Assembly (NCBI GenBank): GCA_026419785.1
Contig: JAODTK010002110.1
Span: forward strand, 434,001 to 498,000
Origin: Sclerodactyla briareus
Taxonomy: Eukaryota; Echinodermata; Holothuroidea; Dendrochirotida; Sclerodactylidae
DNA length: 64,000 nucleotides
Direction: 5' to 3'
Position 1 is the first letter of the stretch. Every line of letters begins with the position of its first letter. The notes under the pieces were generated by a model. That model searched no databases, was not told the DNA's origin, and saw only the letters and a list, made by a program, of their open reading frames with translations. Both the position numbers and the translations under genes were made by a program. This document shows positions 1-11,793 of this stretch, one piece after another.

Positions 1-676
1 ATCCTGATCTGTAAACGAGCTGACGAAGCACCACCCAGAACTTCATGACAAAGGTTTCAGAAAAATCTAATGCACTTTCAAATGACTGGAAATAGATATT
101 TTTGACATCTTACATAAATAGCCGTTGTGCCTTCAGGTAACATTGACCTTGAACTTTCCAAAGCAAGAAATATTCCAGGGGTCAATGTACATTGTGTCCA
201 GTTCAAGTTCGGTCAACAAATCCTCAAGATACCATTTGGGTGTCCAGAAAGGCAATGCGAACAAGTTGGGATACTAGATAGATAGGTAAATGACATGCAC
301 CACATTCAGCTCATAGCCCAGCTTATTTGACGAAAATCACTACGCATGGATTGGGGAGAAACCACTGTCGTCTAAAATCTTGCGACTCGTCAAGAGATAA
401 ACGTTAGGAGAAAAATGCAGGAAAGTCAATGAACTACTTTTCCACAGCTCTCGCTATGTGACTTCCCTACTACATCCACGGTCATATTGCATAGGTTTGA
501 TGAAAGGACCATATAGAAAATCTCGGCTAAGTGAGTATTGATAGGAAACTACTTGTGAGAATCTCCTACTTTTACTCCTACTTTTCTGATTAAAATCCAC
601 TTTCCTTCTACTTTTGGCAAATTTTCTACCCATTTTTCTCCTACTTTTTTTGTTTTGGAGCCGTTGCATGCCTGCA
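1..676. other. Non-coding stretch, no gene seen
   Basis: AT-rich sequence with a few TGACCTTGA-type motifs near 140-155. No splice-bordered open frame that looks like protein was found on either strand. Confidence 0.5.
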
Positions 677-2212
677 ATGGTGAACCATCCACCTTCGCGA
701 TTTCAATTTTCCGATTATAGCGAAAAAGCAGTTTTTGACCCCTAAGTGACCTCGAATGACCTTAATGTATGACAGTTTTTATGAAACTTGTTTTACTCCC
801 CCCCCCCTGCCATGTTTATACATCCCCTCCTGAGGAGCATGTTGCTTCTGATGAAAACACGCCAGAGCTATTGCATAAAAAGTACTAAAATCAGTTTTCG
901 ACCTCTAGTGACCTTTCATGACCTTCAATGACATTCGGTTTTTATGAAAAATGTTTACCTCCATGTCGAGCATCCCTCCTATAAGCAGATTGCATTCCAA
1001 TGAACATTCGCAATTTTATTGCGAAAAAGTATAAAATTGGAACTTGACCCCTTGTAACTACCAAAGTAATTGTCCGATCGAAGCGGGAGTTTTTTTCTCT
1101 CCATAAAGCACACAAGCTCAATCACATATCAAAAAAAAAACCAGTTTCTATTTTTTTTTGCCCGTAACTCCTTAAATAACATTTACTTTCGATTCGACTT
1201 CAACCGACATGACCACCCGACTAGGTCAAATCAGTCAGAGGTCCCCACATGCAGTCAACAATTATATCACAATGGTGAACCATCCAGCCTTCGCGATCTT
1301 CAATTTCCGCTTAGAGCCAAAAAACATTTTTTTGACCCCTAAGTGACTCGAATGACCTTTAATGATAGACAGTTTTTATGAGAAATTTTACCTCCCATTG
1401 ATCATCCACTCCTAGACATTTCACATTCTGATGAACACACCCATGGCTATTGCCGAAAAGACTGAAATCAGTTTTTGACCGCTAAGTGACCTTAATGACT
1501 TCACTGACATGGCGGTTTTAAACAACTTGTTACACTCCATGTGATGGCATCCACTCCTAGAAGCATATTGCATTCGCAATGAACATTTCCATGTTATGAA
1601 AAAAGGTAAAAATTGAACTTTGACCCCTTGTCACTACAAAAGTACGTGTCCGATCGAAGCGTGAGTTGTTTCCTTTCCATAAAGCACACAAAGCTCTATC
1701 ACAATCCAAAAATTGAACCATTTTCTTTTTTTTTGGGCCCTTAACTCCTTAATTAACACATTGTATTCCAGATTCGACCTTACCATGACCAACCCACAGA
1801 GGTCAAATTCAGGTCAGAGGGGCACACCACATGCAGGTCAAACAAATTATATCCAATGGGGAACTATCCAGCTTCGCAATATTCATTTTCCATTATAGCC
1901 CCAAAAACAGTTATTTTGAAACCCCTAAATGACCCCGAATGACCTTTAATGATATGACTTTTTTATGAGAATTGTAACTCATCCATGTGATACATCCCCT
2001 CCTCGGAGCATTTTGCAATCTTGATGAAAAAACAACACCCCGTGCTATTTCCGAAAACGTACTAAAATCAGTTTTTGACCCCTAAGTGACCTTTAATGAC
2101 CTCATGACATGGCGGTTTCTATGAAAATTGTTACAACCATGTGATGCATCCACTCCTGAAGAATATTGCCTTCCAATGAACATGTCCAGGTTATTGCGAA
2201 AAACAGTAGTAA
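677..2212. repeat. Tandem repeat, about 590-bp unit, roughly 2.6 copies
   Basis: The segment beginning AATGGTGAACCATCCA recurs near 677, 1,272 and 1,855. Each copy continues through GACCCCTAAGTGACC and CCGATCGAAGCG motifs in the same order. Copies differ mainly by one-base gaps. The unit is rich in TGACCT half-sites. Short ORFs here are chance frames. Confidence 0.75.
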
Positions 2213-2249
2213 ACTCATCATTTGACTGATCAGACCACTAATAGCAAAT

Positions 2250-2680
2250 TATCCCACAAATTTACCGTCAGTGATCTTGATCTATTGATAATTTATCAGA
2301 CTGGTAGTAGTCCTATTCACAAAGTTTGTCAAATCCCTAAAAGTTTGAGAATACTTGGCATAATTATTCTAATTATGCCTAATGGAAATTTAATGTAAAT
2401 TAACCACCATATACTACTCAGTGATTTCAACGCAATTCAATAAATTTATCGGGACTGTTAGAAAGGTCCTACTCACCAAGTTTCGGAGAATCCACAAAAG
2501 TTTTAAAATTTCCTAATTGCTAATTGGGCTAATTATTATGCAAATTAAGTCATGCGAGATTGCACCCGCAGTGACCTCGGCACATTAGGAAATTCATCAG
2601 CCTGGATTGGCCCTATTCACCAAGTTTCATTAAACCAATGGAGTTTGAAATATCACATACATATGCTAATTAGGCTACTG
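2250..2680. repeat. Tandem repeat, about 150-bp unit, three copies
   Basis: The motif CCTATTCACCAAGTTTC (with variants) recurs near 2,312, 2,467 and 2,612, each time with AT-rich ATGCAAATTA-like sequence and a TGACC motif between. A related unit with the same CACCAAGTTTCATGAAA core is found at 56.7-57.3 kb. Confidence 0.6.
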
Positions 2681-2997
2681 GCCAAAGAACTGGCACTGAC
2701 CGCTGATGACCTTGAATGTGTCGCCATGTTTTGTTCAGCTCCAACAACTACCCCACAACCCCACGTTTTCGTGTAAATCGCCCGAACTTGAAATTTTGCG
2801 AAAACCCCTCAAAAAAGGGGCAACAAATTACGATATAGCCCTTTTCGAACTTATCCGAGATTTTACTCATCACGGACATGTGACCCAGTTTTGGTCAATT
2901 GGATAAGTGTTAAAGAATGAGAGCGCTAACCACTAAAGGTTCCAGCGGGGCGGAGCCGTCGGCAGGCAGCGGGAGACGCGCGGGCACACTGCCAAAC

Positions 2998-3078
2998 CAT
3001 ATAATCCCCGAACACTTACAGGTTGCGGGGATTAATAATATAATAACGAACCTCGGCTGCACTCGTCCGTTATTTAGG
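2998..3078. repeat. Two adjacent short inverted repeats (MITE-like remnant)
   Basis: AATCCCCG faces CGGGGATT at about 3,003-3,034, and AATAACGAAC faces GTCCGTTATT shortly after. Both can fold as hairpins. The flanking sequence is GC-rich (CGGGGCGGAGCC, GGGAGACGCGCGGG), unlike its surroundings. No protein is encoded. Confidence 0.4.
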
Positions 3079-3099
3079 TAAATTCAGAGTCTCAACTGC

Positions 3100-6000
3100 T
3101 TTCTTTTGGCCAGTAGTCCCAGTGTCAGTTTATTCCCTGAGAATAATTTTTATATTATAAATGTGTGATATAGACCTGGCACTATAATCCATGCTCTGGT
3201 TTTAGCTCATATGTCATATTGTGTGCGATGGTGTATGCTAGAAGGGAATCATTTGAAATATAGCACAACTTTTCTCCCCCACCCACCTCCCGTTCCCTGC
3301 TTTACCTCATTTATTTACTTAGATATAGTAAAACGCATATCACCATTTTGCATGGATGTTCTCTTTGTGCACTAAATATCGAAAGGAACCAGGACTACAT
3401 CCACGAGTTGTGATTACTGGTGGAGAGGAGACGCTCGACAATGATCTTTTTATTAATTCATCCATTCTCTCCCAACACCAAGGCTCTTGTACAGGTAGCA
3501 TTGGAGAGAGGGGGCAGGCCTACTTGAATTTACCCTTTATCTACAACGTGTGGTAGCAGCCAACTTTTGACTGCACACTTCATGAAATTATTCAAATCTT
3601 ATGGCGAGGAGCATAAAGCTTCTCACATGGGCATAAATATTAGGGGTCTACATAGATCAATACAGAAAACACACAAAAATATTCAAGTGTACTTAACATT
3701 TAAAGAAAATCTGCTTGAAGTTTAAACCTGGCAGCTATATTTTATGTTTTCCTGGTTTGAAAGATGTTTTCAGTACAACTCAGAAAAAAAATTAATTGTT
3801 TGTGTCTTTGTAGGTCCATATTTGGAGTATATGTAAGACCCCTGTTGGCTTCACGGAATGATGGTATATGTTTATGAACCTAGAGCTTTAATCCAGAGAA
3901 ATCTTATTAGCATGAGATTTTCTATTTTTGACAAATATACCAAATTGCCCATGAGGAAGCTCCCTACCAAATCTCAGCGTGGTTGGCTATTGAAAGCATA
4001 GTTTTCGCAATGCCATTCTAGATTGACTGACCTGTTTGATTATGTAATGGCTTTGACATGAACATGATTTTAGTAGCTTTTTGTCAATTTCCGCCAATGG
4101 CCATTTGGTCCCTAGATGACCTTGACCTCCAAGTGGTAGAGATGTCCCAACTTCATTGACATTGTGCCTAAATTTTTGGGTTACGTCAAATCTACAGAAG
4201 AACCAGCATATAATACCTCTCTGTTTGTTTTTTCATTGTAATGACATAGACGTTGTACAGAATCTGTGAGCTGAGAAGGAGCACTGCCCAAGGAGCATGG
4301 GGACGTGATTTCAAGATAATCTTTTATTCTTTGTAGGAGTAGTAGCGTTCTCTAATTGTCAACACAATAGCCTATGATGCCCCTTCAATGCCCTCTGACC
4401 TTGAACCTTCAGTTGTCAAGGTGTCTCAACGGTCAAAAAAACATTGTGTTTTTCAGTTTGACCAACACTGTCAAAGAGCCCCAAAAGGCATCGTGGACAG
4501 ACTGGATTATGGACGGCCAGGAGACATTGATGGACACGGCTTGAAATATGATGGAAATGTTGTACGGATGGTCCACAATAGCTGTTTGAGCTGAAAATGC
4601 ACATCTTGATAACAAATGGGCGCGCTGAACTTAGGTGTCTACATGTGCATTCCACCATTCTGATACATGATCCCTATTATTTTCAGTTTTGGATTCAATA
4701 TGTCTGTTATTTCTGAGTCAAGATAAGGAAAAGATTATATTAGTCCACAGCGCCTATATTTTGAGGAATAGTATCTGCTGTCCATTGAATGAACCTAGGA
4801 GGAGCGTACATGTCTTAGGGATTGCTGAGCCGCTCTGCAATCTTTTTTCCAGGGTACGATAATTTGAGAGGGTCAAGGTGTGTGTCATCCTGCTGCGGGG
4901 AAACACAATCATCGTCGGTACTCAGGAAGGAAACTATGTGTTGTCGAGCCAACCAAAGAGTTCTCAGGAACCCCATCGCAATTAAAACTTCTATCAAGCA
5001 GGGATGGTCCGTCTGTGCCATTTTTCCACCAAGCCAGGTTGGACGTTACTTAATTTCAAACCTACGTTAATTGTTGCAATCCCGGGGTGATTATTATTGA
5101 CAGTGCGGCTTAGTGCAGAAATCCATATTTCAATGCGATAATGTCCCCCCCCCCCATCTGTTTTGGCCTCAGGGCGGGTCATCCTTGGGAAATTAACCTA
5201 CATGTGGCAACCTTTAATCCATCTGTTTTCATGACTCACAACAAACATTGGTTCTCATGGTATCAGAACTAATTATATCCCTTCAACACTTTTTAAGTGT
5301 CGGGGTTCTTATGGATTGAGCATGTACCGCCTCTGTCCCCCGTGCTGCTGAAACTTAGGCGTCCGCGCAATAACTCTTTAAACTTATCCATTGATCTGAA
5401 ACTTGGTTCACAGGTCGCCCTAGTGAAATCTCGATGAGTGCGAAAGTGGGTATCACTGCATGTCTGCTGCCCTCTATTTTGTGGGTCTTACACGAAAATA
5501 TATACTGCATTCTCTGAATTACAAAACGGTGGGGACAAACGTTGGTCCAGAAAAACATGACAGTGATTTCGAGGTCCACCAGAGGTCAAATTTTCCTTTT
5601 TCCAAAACATACAGAGTTAGTCTGACTCACATGAAACTTGGTGGTGGGACAATAGATTATCCCGAATAGCATAACGGTGAATTCAGGTCACCAGAGTCAA
5701 ATTTGTGTTATTTCGCGATTTTTCTAACTTTGCCTCAGGATTTGAACAAACCTCTGTGCATATGGACTGTTTTAGTCCTGAACAACATCAAGGTCATTGT
5801 TCAAGGTCACAGAGGTCAGTTTGCATCGATCATGCGATTTTCCTAACTTTGTTGTATTAACACAAACTCAAAAGTCACTGGGGTCAAATGTTGATTCCTC
5901 TAAATGTGGCCACAAGGGCTGTTTCTGCGTGGATCTACACGTCCGCGGTTTACGCCTGTACATGTCATTTTACAATTACATCTCATCATGACACTTAATA

Positions 6001-6110
6001 CAGATTCAAGATCGAATTGCACATGGGATTTTTCAATGTGTCTTACAAACATTGCCATCCCTTTTTGAGGCTTGACAGAGAGTAGCAGAAAATCTATGCA
6101 GTCATTACAG
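3100..6110. other. Non-coding, scattered AGGTCA/TGACC repeats
   Basis: No exon with credible borders was found. Around 4,090-4,720 and 5,400-5,850 the sequence consists of degenerate repeats with AGGTCA, TGACCTTGA and AGAGGTCAAATT motifs. The rest is unremarkable AT-rich DNA. Confidence 0.4.
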
Positions 6111-6119
6111 TGTTTGTGT

Positions 6120-7000
6120 TGTGTGTTATTGCATGCCCAACCTTGTTAACGCGATCACTCGACCCCACCAGGGATGGATGGAGTACATACTTGGTAAATA
6201 TGGGGTCCCACATATTGATTTCATTATCCCTATTGTTTTTGTAAGTCAAAGGTCAAGAGAGGTCAAGTCTAAAAATCTTTTTAACACGATAAGTCCACAA
6301 TGCCTGATCCGATCAAATCATGTTGGATCCGGTATACAAGCTCTCTCATGGGAGTATAGGAACCCTTTGTTTTTTAGTGTGGACCGGAGGAATTGGTGAA
6401 AAAGTGATAATTAGGCACAGTCTAGCTTGTTAACATGATGACTCAATCCACCTAGATGGATGGAGCTCATATATACTTGGTATGTGCTTCCCCATGATGA
6501 GTACATGATCCTTTTTGTGGTCGGGTCAAAAGTCATCCGAGGGTCAAGAGAGGTTCACAGTCTGAAAATCTTGTTTTAAAACAATATGCCTGGTCTGATC
6601 AGGTTGAAATTCAGTAACGGCTCTCTCCTGGGGAATTTAGCAGGAACCCTATTGTTTTTCATGTGGGACCGAGAACTTTTGAAAAGGATTTATGAGTTGG
6701 GGTGGCAAGTCTGAAAGCGTTGTAAACATGATAAGGCGACCCAACGTGGATGGATGAAGTTCTTACCTGGTATGTGGGTTCTCCATGTAGTACATGAATC
6801 CCTTTTGGGTCCTGTTCCAAGGTCTCTGAGGTCAGAGAGTCAAAGGGGTGCTGAAAATCTTGTCACTTGATAAGCTCTCAGAAGTGCCTGGTCCGATCAG
6901 GTTGAAAATTTGGTATGCTTCCACTCATCTGGATGGATTAATTCATACTTTAGTGAAGTTCCCTATAATAGTACTACATGATCCCATTTGTAACTTTTGT
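6120..7000 (+). repeat. Dispersed tandem repeat family F, about 285-bp unit, + orientation
   Basis: The marker GGATGGA(TG)GAGCTCAT/GAAGTTC followed by ACTTGGTATGTG recurs near 6,172, 6,455 and 6,748, with a fainter copy near 6,930. Between markers each unit carries AGGTCAAGAGAGGTCA and CTGATCAGGTTGAAAT motifs. The same family appears at 30.5-33.05 kb (+) and 62.15-64.0 kb (-). Confidence 0.75.
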
Positions 7001-7061
7001 AATCATGTAAATTCATAACTTAACAATGCTTAGCGTTGATCAAGTGTGGAGGTAATCACAG

Positions 7062-7165
7062 GCACGGCACTTGCAAATTGCCTACCCTCGTTGGTCTTCC
7101 CTGCTGCCATCCCTTGTGCTGAGCGTCCAGTCACAGAAGGCCGCAACAGGCACACATCCGTTTTT
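7062..7165 (+). CDS. Possible exon, end of kinase domain of LRRK2-like gene
   Basis: A 104-nt stretch has AATCACAG before it and a clean GTAAGT donor after it. The most LRRK-like of its frames contains an NCL-rich segment followed by A-E-R-P-V-T-E, loosely like the end of a protein kinase domain (subdomain XI), but the match is weak. The exon lies on the strand and in the position expected just upstream of the LRRK WD40 exons, which is the main reason to suspect it. In the frame that ends in phase 2 it can join the next possible exon at 7,341. Confidence 0.3.
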
Positions 7166-7340
7166 GTAAGTCTTTTGGTATGACTGACCGAGAACTCGCA
7201 CCCTGGTCTACCGGGTTCCCGGCCATCGTTCCATCTCCTGTGGCCAACATTACAGCGTTAATCTGTGGACAAGTTTCTTGGATGGCATGTTAAAGCTGCT
7301 CTAACCATTCTTGTTCCTGCTTATTTTTTTTCCCTCTCAG

Positions 7341-7567
7341 AGGGACACCGTCAATCAACAGGCTGGAGGTTGAGTCTTCTTGTCAACTACACTGTACCCT
7401 TGGTTCTCATGGCAGTGATAGCTCTGTGTGCCATCGCGGTAACGCACGCAGTCGTGTCTATGATTGGGGCCAGGTCAAGGAGGTCGCGGCACAAAGTCCA
7501 CTATACAGATAAACTGCTCCTGGAATGGTACCTTCCAAAGACAATGACCAATACCGTGTGTCGGTAG
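7341..7567 (+). CDS. Possible exon; WD40 start of LRRK2-like gene or unassigned membrane segment
   Basis: A strong acceptor (pyrimidine tract then CTCAG) ends at 7,340. Two frames are open. In the frame starting at 7,342 the peptide runs to a stop at 7,510. It contains SHGSDSSVCHRGNARSRVYD, which resembles the LRRK2 stretch joining the kinase domain to the first WD40 blade (SRNASIWLGCG...). In the other frame, open to a TAG at 7,565, the peptide has a hydrophobic run (VPLVLMAVIALCAIAVTHAV) that could be mistaken for a membrane helix and is followed by a basic patch. Position just 5' of clear LRRK exons favours the first reading, with a frameshift. The assignment is uncertain. Confidence 0.4.
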
Positions 7568-7885
7568 CAACAAGCGGACATTCCACCATTAGTGGATGCC
7601 ACGCACCTCATTCAGCGCTCTATGAATCATTCAAGGAATTCACAAAGTCTTGTTGGCTTCATACCCCTCTCGCTTGAGGGATCGGGAGAAGTACTGGTCA
7701 TCTCAGTAGGTATTGCCCCCTACCTCCCTACTCAATCAGGCACATCTATATGGTTTTCACTTTATTAAGTTTCTCACAAAAATTAGATGGAAGTTCGGTA
7801 AATAGTATTGAATGAGGTATCAAAAATGATTAATAATTCAATCATTAACTTTGTTTGCTTTTATCGAGCTGACAATAGATTGCAG

Positions 7886-7944
7886 GTTCTTGCTGGCCTT
7901 GCTGATGGCCTCTCTTGGTCTATGATGTGTACGCCCTTCGCACG
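7886..7944 (+). CDS. LRRK2-like WD40 exon (frameshifted)
   Basis: A 59-nt exon with GATTGCAG before it and GTAAGT after it. It reads VLAGLADG, then, after a shift of two bases (or minus one) near 7,910, LLVYDVYALRT. This matches the WD40 blade of human LRRK2 that reads LLVGTADGKLAIFE. Order and strand agree with the downstream WD40 exons. The frameshift falls in the middle of a conserved blade, so it is either a consensus error or real damage. The strength of the splice signals favours a live exon with a sequence error. Confidence 0.6.
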
Positions 7945-7962
7945 GTAAGTGTGCGTTAGTGT

Positions 7963-7985
7963 CTGGGGGGGGGGGGGGGGGGGGG
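7963..7985. repeat. Poly-G run (about 22 G)
   Basis: A long G homopolymer lies just after the donor of the 7,886-7,944 exon. Similar G or C runs occur at 35,223, 44,400, 45,900, 49,933 and 55,753. Run length is unlikely to be exact. Confidence 0.8.
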
Positions 7986-8345
7986 TCCCTCAGGGCCCTA
8001 TAGGTGTGAAGGGATGATTCGGCCATTGCAGCTATTATATCAGCTGGGATTGGCAATGCAAGGCAATGCAAACTATTATAAGGAAAAGAGGTCCCCCCTG
8101 CACTGCTACACCATGACAGCACTTGCCTTGTATGATGTGAACATTTTTATCACTGTATCTCTCTGTTTACACTTTAAGCAAGCTTGCAAAGACCAATTGC
8201 AGTAGAGCAACATGGTTGTGAAAAGTGCCAGAAATGTGTGGATGTGACATCAACGCAAGGAGTACAATCGCCTTAACATTAACTGTAATGTCAATCTGAC
8301 GAATTTCACATGTTCTCCAACCTAGTGCTCTGTATGTCCTCAGTA

Positions 8346-8463
8346 CACATATGAGCATACCGCCGGATTGTCCAGTGTTTGAGGACTTGAGTCCGGCCTC
8401 TGACTTGGGGCTTCGATACTCAGACTCTGACTGGGCCCTCTTGGGACTGCGTTCCGAGACTCA
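8346..8463 (+). CDS. Candidate exon, product not recognised
   Basis: The sequence is bordered by GTATGTCCTCAG and a possible donor GTTTGT after GACTCAG. One frame is open throughout and contains the acidic, Ser-rich stretch LSPASDLGLRYSDSDWALLG. It lies between LRRK-like WD40 exons on the same strand, so it could be a poorly conserved inter-blade loop. No family match is evident, and it may be a chance frame. Confidence 0.25.
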
Positions 8464-8739
8464 GGTTTGTCAGACTGCACAGAAAAAACGAATCACCTGT
8501 CTTTTTTGTCGATGTCTCAATAATTTGCTCAATTCAAATTCATAATTAGCGCAATAGTGTGGTTGGACTCACTAACTGCGGCTTGTTGCATGGCTGTCAG
8601 CAGTGGCCATTTCTGAGATTACATTATCTGCTGTCTACAAACGGTAGGAAAATGCCTTGTGTTCTTGGATGAAATAAAAATAACTTCAAAGTGTATTGCT
8701 TTCTGAAATTCTATCTATCCCATCCATCTATTACATTGC

Positions 8740-9470
8740 TATTCCACCTGCAGTGTGTGGTTGATCATGATGACACTTGGTCACAATGATCACATGAGTT
8801 ACGGGGCCTCGGAGTGGTTCGCATCGAAGTTGAAGGTCAAGGGTCATAGTGGTCAATTTCAGCCATTATCATTATCTGTCTGTCTGTCTATCCATTCATC
8901 CATCCATCCAATCTTTAAACTTCTGCTATTTAGCCACCAAATATTTGTGCTTCGATGGATCGTGACCAACTACAAGTTTAACAATTTTATTGACCGATGG
9001 GTCACCGTTGACCACCTGAAGGGTCAAGGTCAATTGGCATTAAGGAGGCACAACAGGCCACTGTATTCGCAAACCGCAGAATGCACTTCTCCATGCAGAT
9101 TAGGTCGGATTGCCATGATCTCATGACCAGTGTATTCATTGATTAGTGGTACCTATGCGTTGTTCAGGAATTGAACTGAATGTCATTGGAGGGGGTTAGT
9201 AAGGCCATTCTGTTCAAATTGTAAAATCCAATGCAAATTGCATGTTTTTGGCACTGCTACTATTCTTTGAATGGAGTTGACAGAAGAGAGACATAATATT
9301 CATTGACTGCCGAGTGACCTTTGACCACCACAAACAAGGTTTAAATTGCATTAAAAGAGGCACATCGGGCTATTATGTGGAAAACTATCTACTTCTCCTG
9401 CAAATAGGTTGGATGGCCATGATACATGAACAATGTAATCATTTACTGACTAGTGGTAACATGGGGATTA
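8740..9470. repeat. AGGTCA-rich dispersed repeat in LRRK-like intron
   Basis: Contains GAAGGTCAAGGGTCATAGTG, GACCAAC...GTTGACC and two related segments, near 8,940-9,130 and 9,290-9,470, each ending in ATTAGGTCGGAT(T/G)GCCATGAT-like sequence. It belongs to the same broad family as 24.2-24.75 kb. No exon is seen. Confidence 0.5.
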
Positions 9471-9485
9471 TTGTACTATTTCCAG

Positions 9486-9626
9486 GATGAAATCTGCCAC
9501 CCCAGTCAGGGAGCAACTATTGTATGTCACCACAACATCACCATTGTCTTGCCTGGTGGCGTACAAAGCCAGCTTTACGTGGGCTGTGGTAACCACATGC
9601 TCTACTCAATGCGGACTCATTGGAAA
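9486..9626 (+). CDS. LRRK2-like WD40 exon
   Basis: The acceptor TATTTCCAG precedes an open frame of 47 codons. It reads DEICHPSQGATIVCHHNITI, followed after a short gap by QLYVGCGNHMLYSM. This aligns with the LRRK2 WD40 segment NVMWGGCGTKIFSFSND. After HWK the frame meets TAG with no GT donor. A one-base shift would extend the match (LEIEGTRFIRP against the LRRK2 TIQKLIETR region), so a frameshift near 9,620 is likely and the true 3' border is not resolved. The blade function is structural: WD40 of LRRK2 mediates dimerisation and binding to microtubules or membranes. Confidence 0.65.
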
Positions 9627-10374
9627 TAGAGGGCACACGCTTCATCAGACCATGAGACCAAAAAAAGGGGGAGGAAAAACAGATATCCATCGATGGTTTC
9701 ATATCTATTTCCTGATGACTTGCACGCCTCAATTTTTTTTCTTCCTTTTCTGTAGTAACTGTAGGTTGATTTATTGATTTGTACAGGTTGATGATCCAAG
9801 TAAGGCTCATCAAGAAATGTTTTATTCTTTTTTATCATGGGTAACAGCTAGAGGGTTCCTGGAATCATGGAAAACCTGGAAAAGTCCATGGATTTTCATC
9901 AATAAAACCAGGCCTGGATAGGTTTGGAAAAACTCCCCTGAGGTTGTTGATCACGGAAAAGCATGGAAATTTTTGCTGTTGTCACTTTCTCACAGCTGTT
10001 TGTGTTTTCTTGTTGTGGGTTTGGCATCCTTTGGTTGGCTATTCCGTTGAGAATTCTGGGTTAATGACTTGGGAAGGTCTGGGAATCCTTATTTGGTCAT
10101 AGGAGAATCTGGAAAAATTGAGTTGCTTCAGAATCTGCAAGAAGCCCTGGCCGGTCACTAAGACGCCGGAGATAACTTGCATTTCTTTCTCGACTAGTTC
10201 TCAGATGAAATCAATGCAGGGTATATCCATCCATCCAACTTGACTGCTCACAGCGGATTGACGAGACGTATTGCAAGAATCCGTAACAACCCCCAGTAAC
10301 ACCAGAAAGTCACTGCATTACAGCCGAACCATTGCATCGGCGAGTGCAGCCTCATAGGAAAAAACCCTCAGTGA

Positions 10375-10445
10375 CTGCTGGAGTTCGAACCAGGAATGTT
10401 TGCTTGCGAAACGACACTGATACTGCTCTGCAATTCTCCCCAAAG
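10375..10445 (-). other. Possible tRNA-like (SINE) fragment
   Basis: On the minus strand GGTTCGAACTCC matches a pol III B box, and a GCAGAGCAGTATCAGTG segment upstream is a poor A-box candidate. No acceptor-stem pairing is obvious, so this is at best a decayed tRNA-derived SINE head. Confidence 0.25.
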
Positions 10446-10540
10446 TCACGGGTAGCACTTCATAGAGGTGTGAACCCAGACAGGGATATCCTTGGATGGT
10501 ATAGTTCTAGGTCTCATTGTTTGTCTCAGTTCCATTTCCG

Positions 10541-10657
10541 ATCTCCAGTCACCTGGTCGAGTGGGGACGATTGATAAGCAGCTGTACATGGGTCTGCGGG
10601 AGAGACAGTCACGTGTAGAGGTGTGGGATCCAGGCAAGAGTACTGAATGTAATGTAA
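10541..10657 (+). pseudogene. Decayed upstream copy 1 of the LRRK2-like 11.8-kb exon
   Basis: It shares the stretches GATAAGCAGCTGTA and GAGGTGTGGGATCCAGGCAAG with the functional exon at 11,794-11,937, in the same order, and is preceded by a similar GTTCCATTTCCGATCTCCAG acceptor region. It encodes IDKQLYMGLRERQSRVEVWD, so the VEVWD blade motif is kept, but the middle is shortened and the 3' part diverges. It was probably made by local exon duplication followed by decay. Splicing of this copy cannot be excluded, because its frame is still open. Confidence 0.6.
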
Positions 10658-11612
10658 TGAAAGGGAGTCCTTTGCCTTTCCTTACAGCTAGCTCAGGTCA
10701 TTTGGTTAGGAGATCCCTTGTCCAGAGCTCGATGGATGTTCCGATTCCTCAGCAGCTAGTGACCTCCAGATATCGTGGGTCACAATTGGGTTTTGAGTTA
10801 CAGTTCCATGGTTTGATTAATAATAATCTACAGTGGCCAAACTTAGCCCCCGTCTCTAACTGATTTCTCCATGAGAATGCGTTGATTTACCCCTAACCAA
10901 AAATTGTTATATAATGATTCCTGCTCGATTGAACGGACTCCAGGAAGAAAGAACAACACAGAACAGTTAATTTATCTCTGCTGATTCGACTATAATTTCT
11001 GTTGATTCGACATATATTTCATGAATTATTCCTTCTTAACATTCAAATTATACGGACGATACAAACACAGCAGCCAGCTAGCAGTATGTGCACAGTTTGA
11101 GTCCAGGAGGGTTGTGCGAATTGATCTCCCCATTGACCGATTACATATCCCAAGATAGTTTAACCAATCAGTGACACTGAATTATCCCACATGGACGAAC
11201 AGTTAATAATTAATGACGGGATGACTGTGAGACAGGCCAAGGACGACTTGTAATTGGTCAACGGTTCGCTCTCTGTACCACCCAATCAGAGTGTAATCTG
11301 TAATTGAGGTCTCGCTGATGGAAGCATCAAAGGCAAGTGTGTGTGAGTCTATCTACTACAAGTGAAACCCAATCAGAGGAGAATATAGAGTACGAAGCCG
11401 CTTGCATTCCGGCGAACGGAACACACCCGGGTGAGTGTGGGAATTTCAGTGTAAACACAAATTGGATGAAAAAGGTCAATGAACTATGGGATGTCCACAC
11501 ATGAGAACTAAGTAGGGCTAGCATGCAGGTCAGGATCCAAGAGCAGAGTTAACACTAGACTTTTTTTTTGACAGTAAAAGCTTCCGTTATTGGGTTCCAT
11601 CTCTGGTTACAG

Positions 11613-11725
11613 GACCCCTAGTCCAGTGAGGATGATTGCAGTTGATTAGCAGCTGTACATGGGAATGCAAGAGACACTTTATAGAGGTGTGGGATCCAGG
11701 CGGGGGACAAGACGTCACTCTAGAA
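11613..11725 (+). pseudogene. Decayed upstream copy 2 of the LRRK2-like 11.8-kb exon
   Basis: The copy follows GGTTACAG and begins GACCCCTAGTCCAGTGAGG, nearly identical to the start of the intact exon 180 bp downstream. It has TAG in place of the AAG codon after GTT-GAT, and it lacks about 20 bases around the AGAGACAGTGAAG segment. It is therefore closed in the WD40 frame. It still carries GAGGTGTGGGATCCAGG. This copy is more similar to the intact exon than copy 1 is, in keeping with a later duplication. Confidence 0.65.
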
Positions 11726-11793
11726 GCTTTACTGACGGGACACCCCTGGTATAATTGTTCTAATCTTGTCTTGTTTTCATCTCTGTATTTCAG

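Noticed and set aside
7265..7567. Membrane-protein exon (amino-acid transporter-like) from the long open frame
   Set aside because: The hydrophobic frame gave only a vague transporter resemblance. The neighbouring frame resembles the LRRK2 kinase-WD40 junction and fits the downstream exons better.
7963..7985. Gly- or Pro-rich peptides from poly-G/C runs
   Set aside because: Such frames (for example PPPPPPP at 7.98 kb) are translations of homopolymers.
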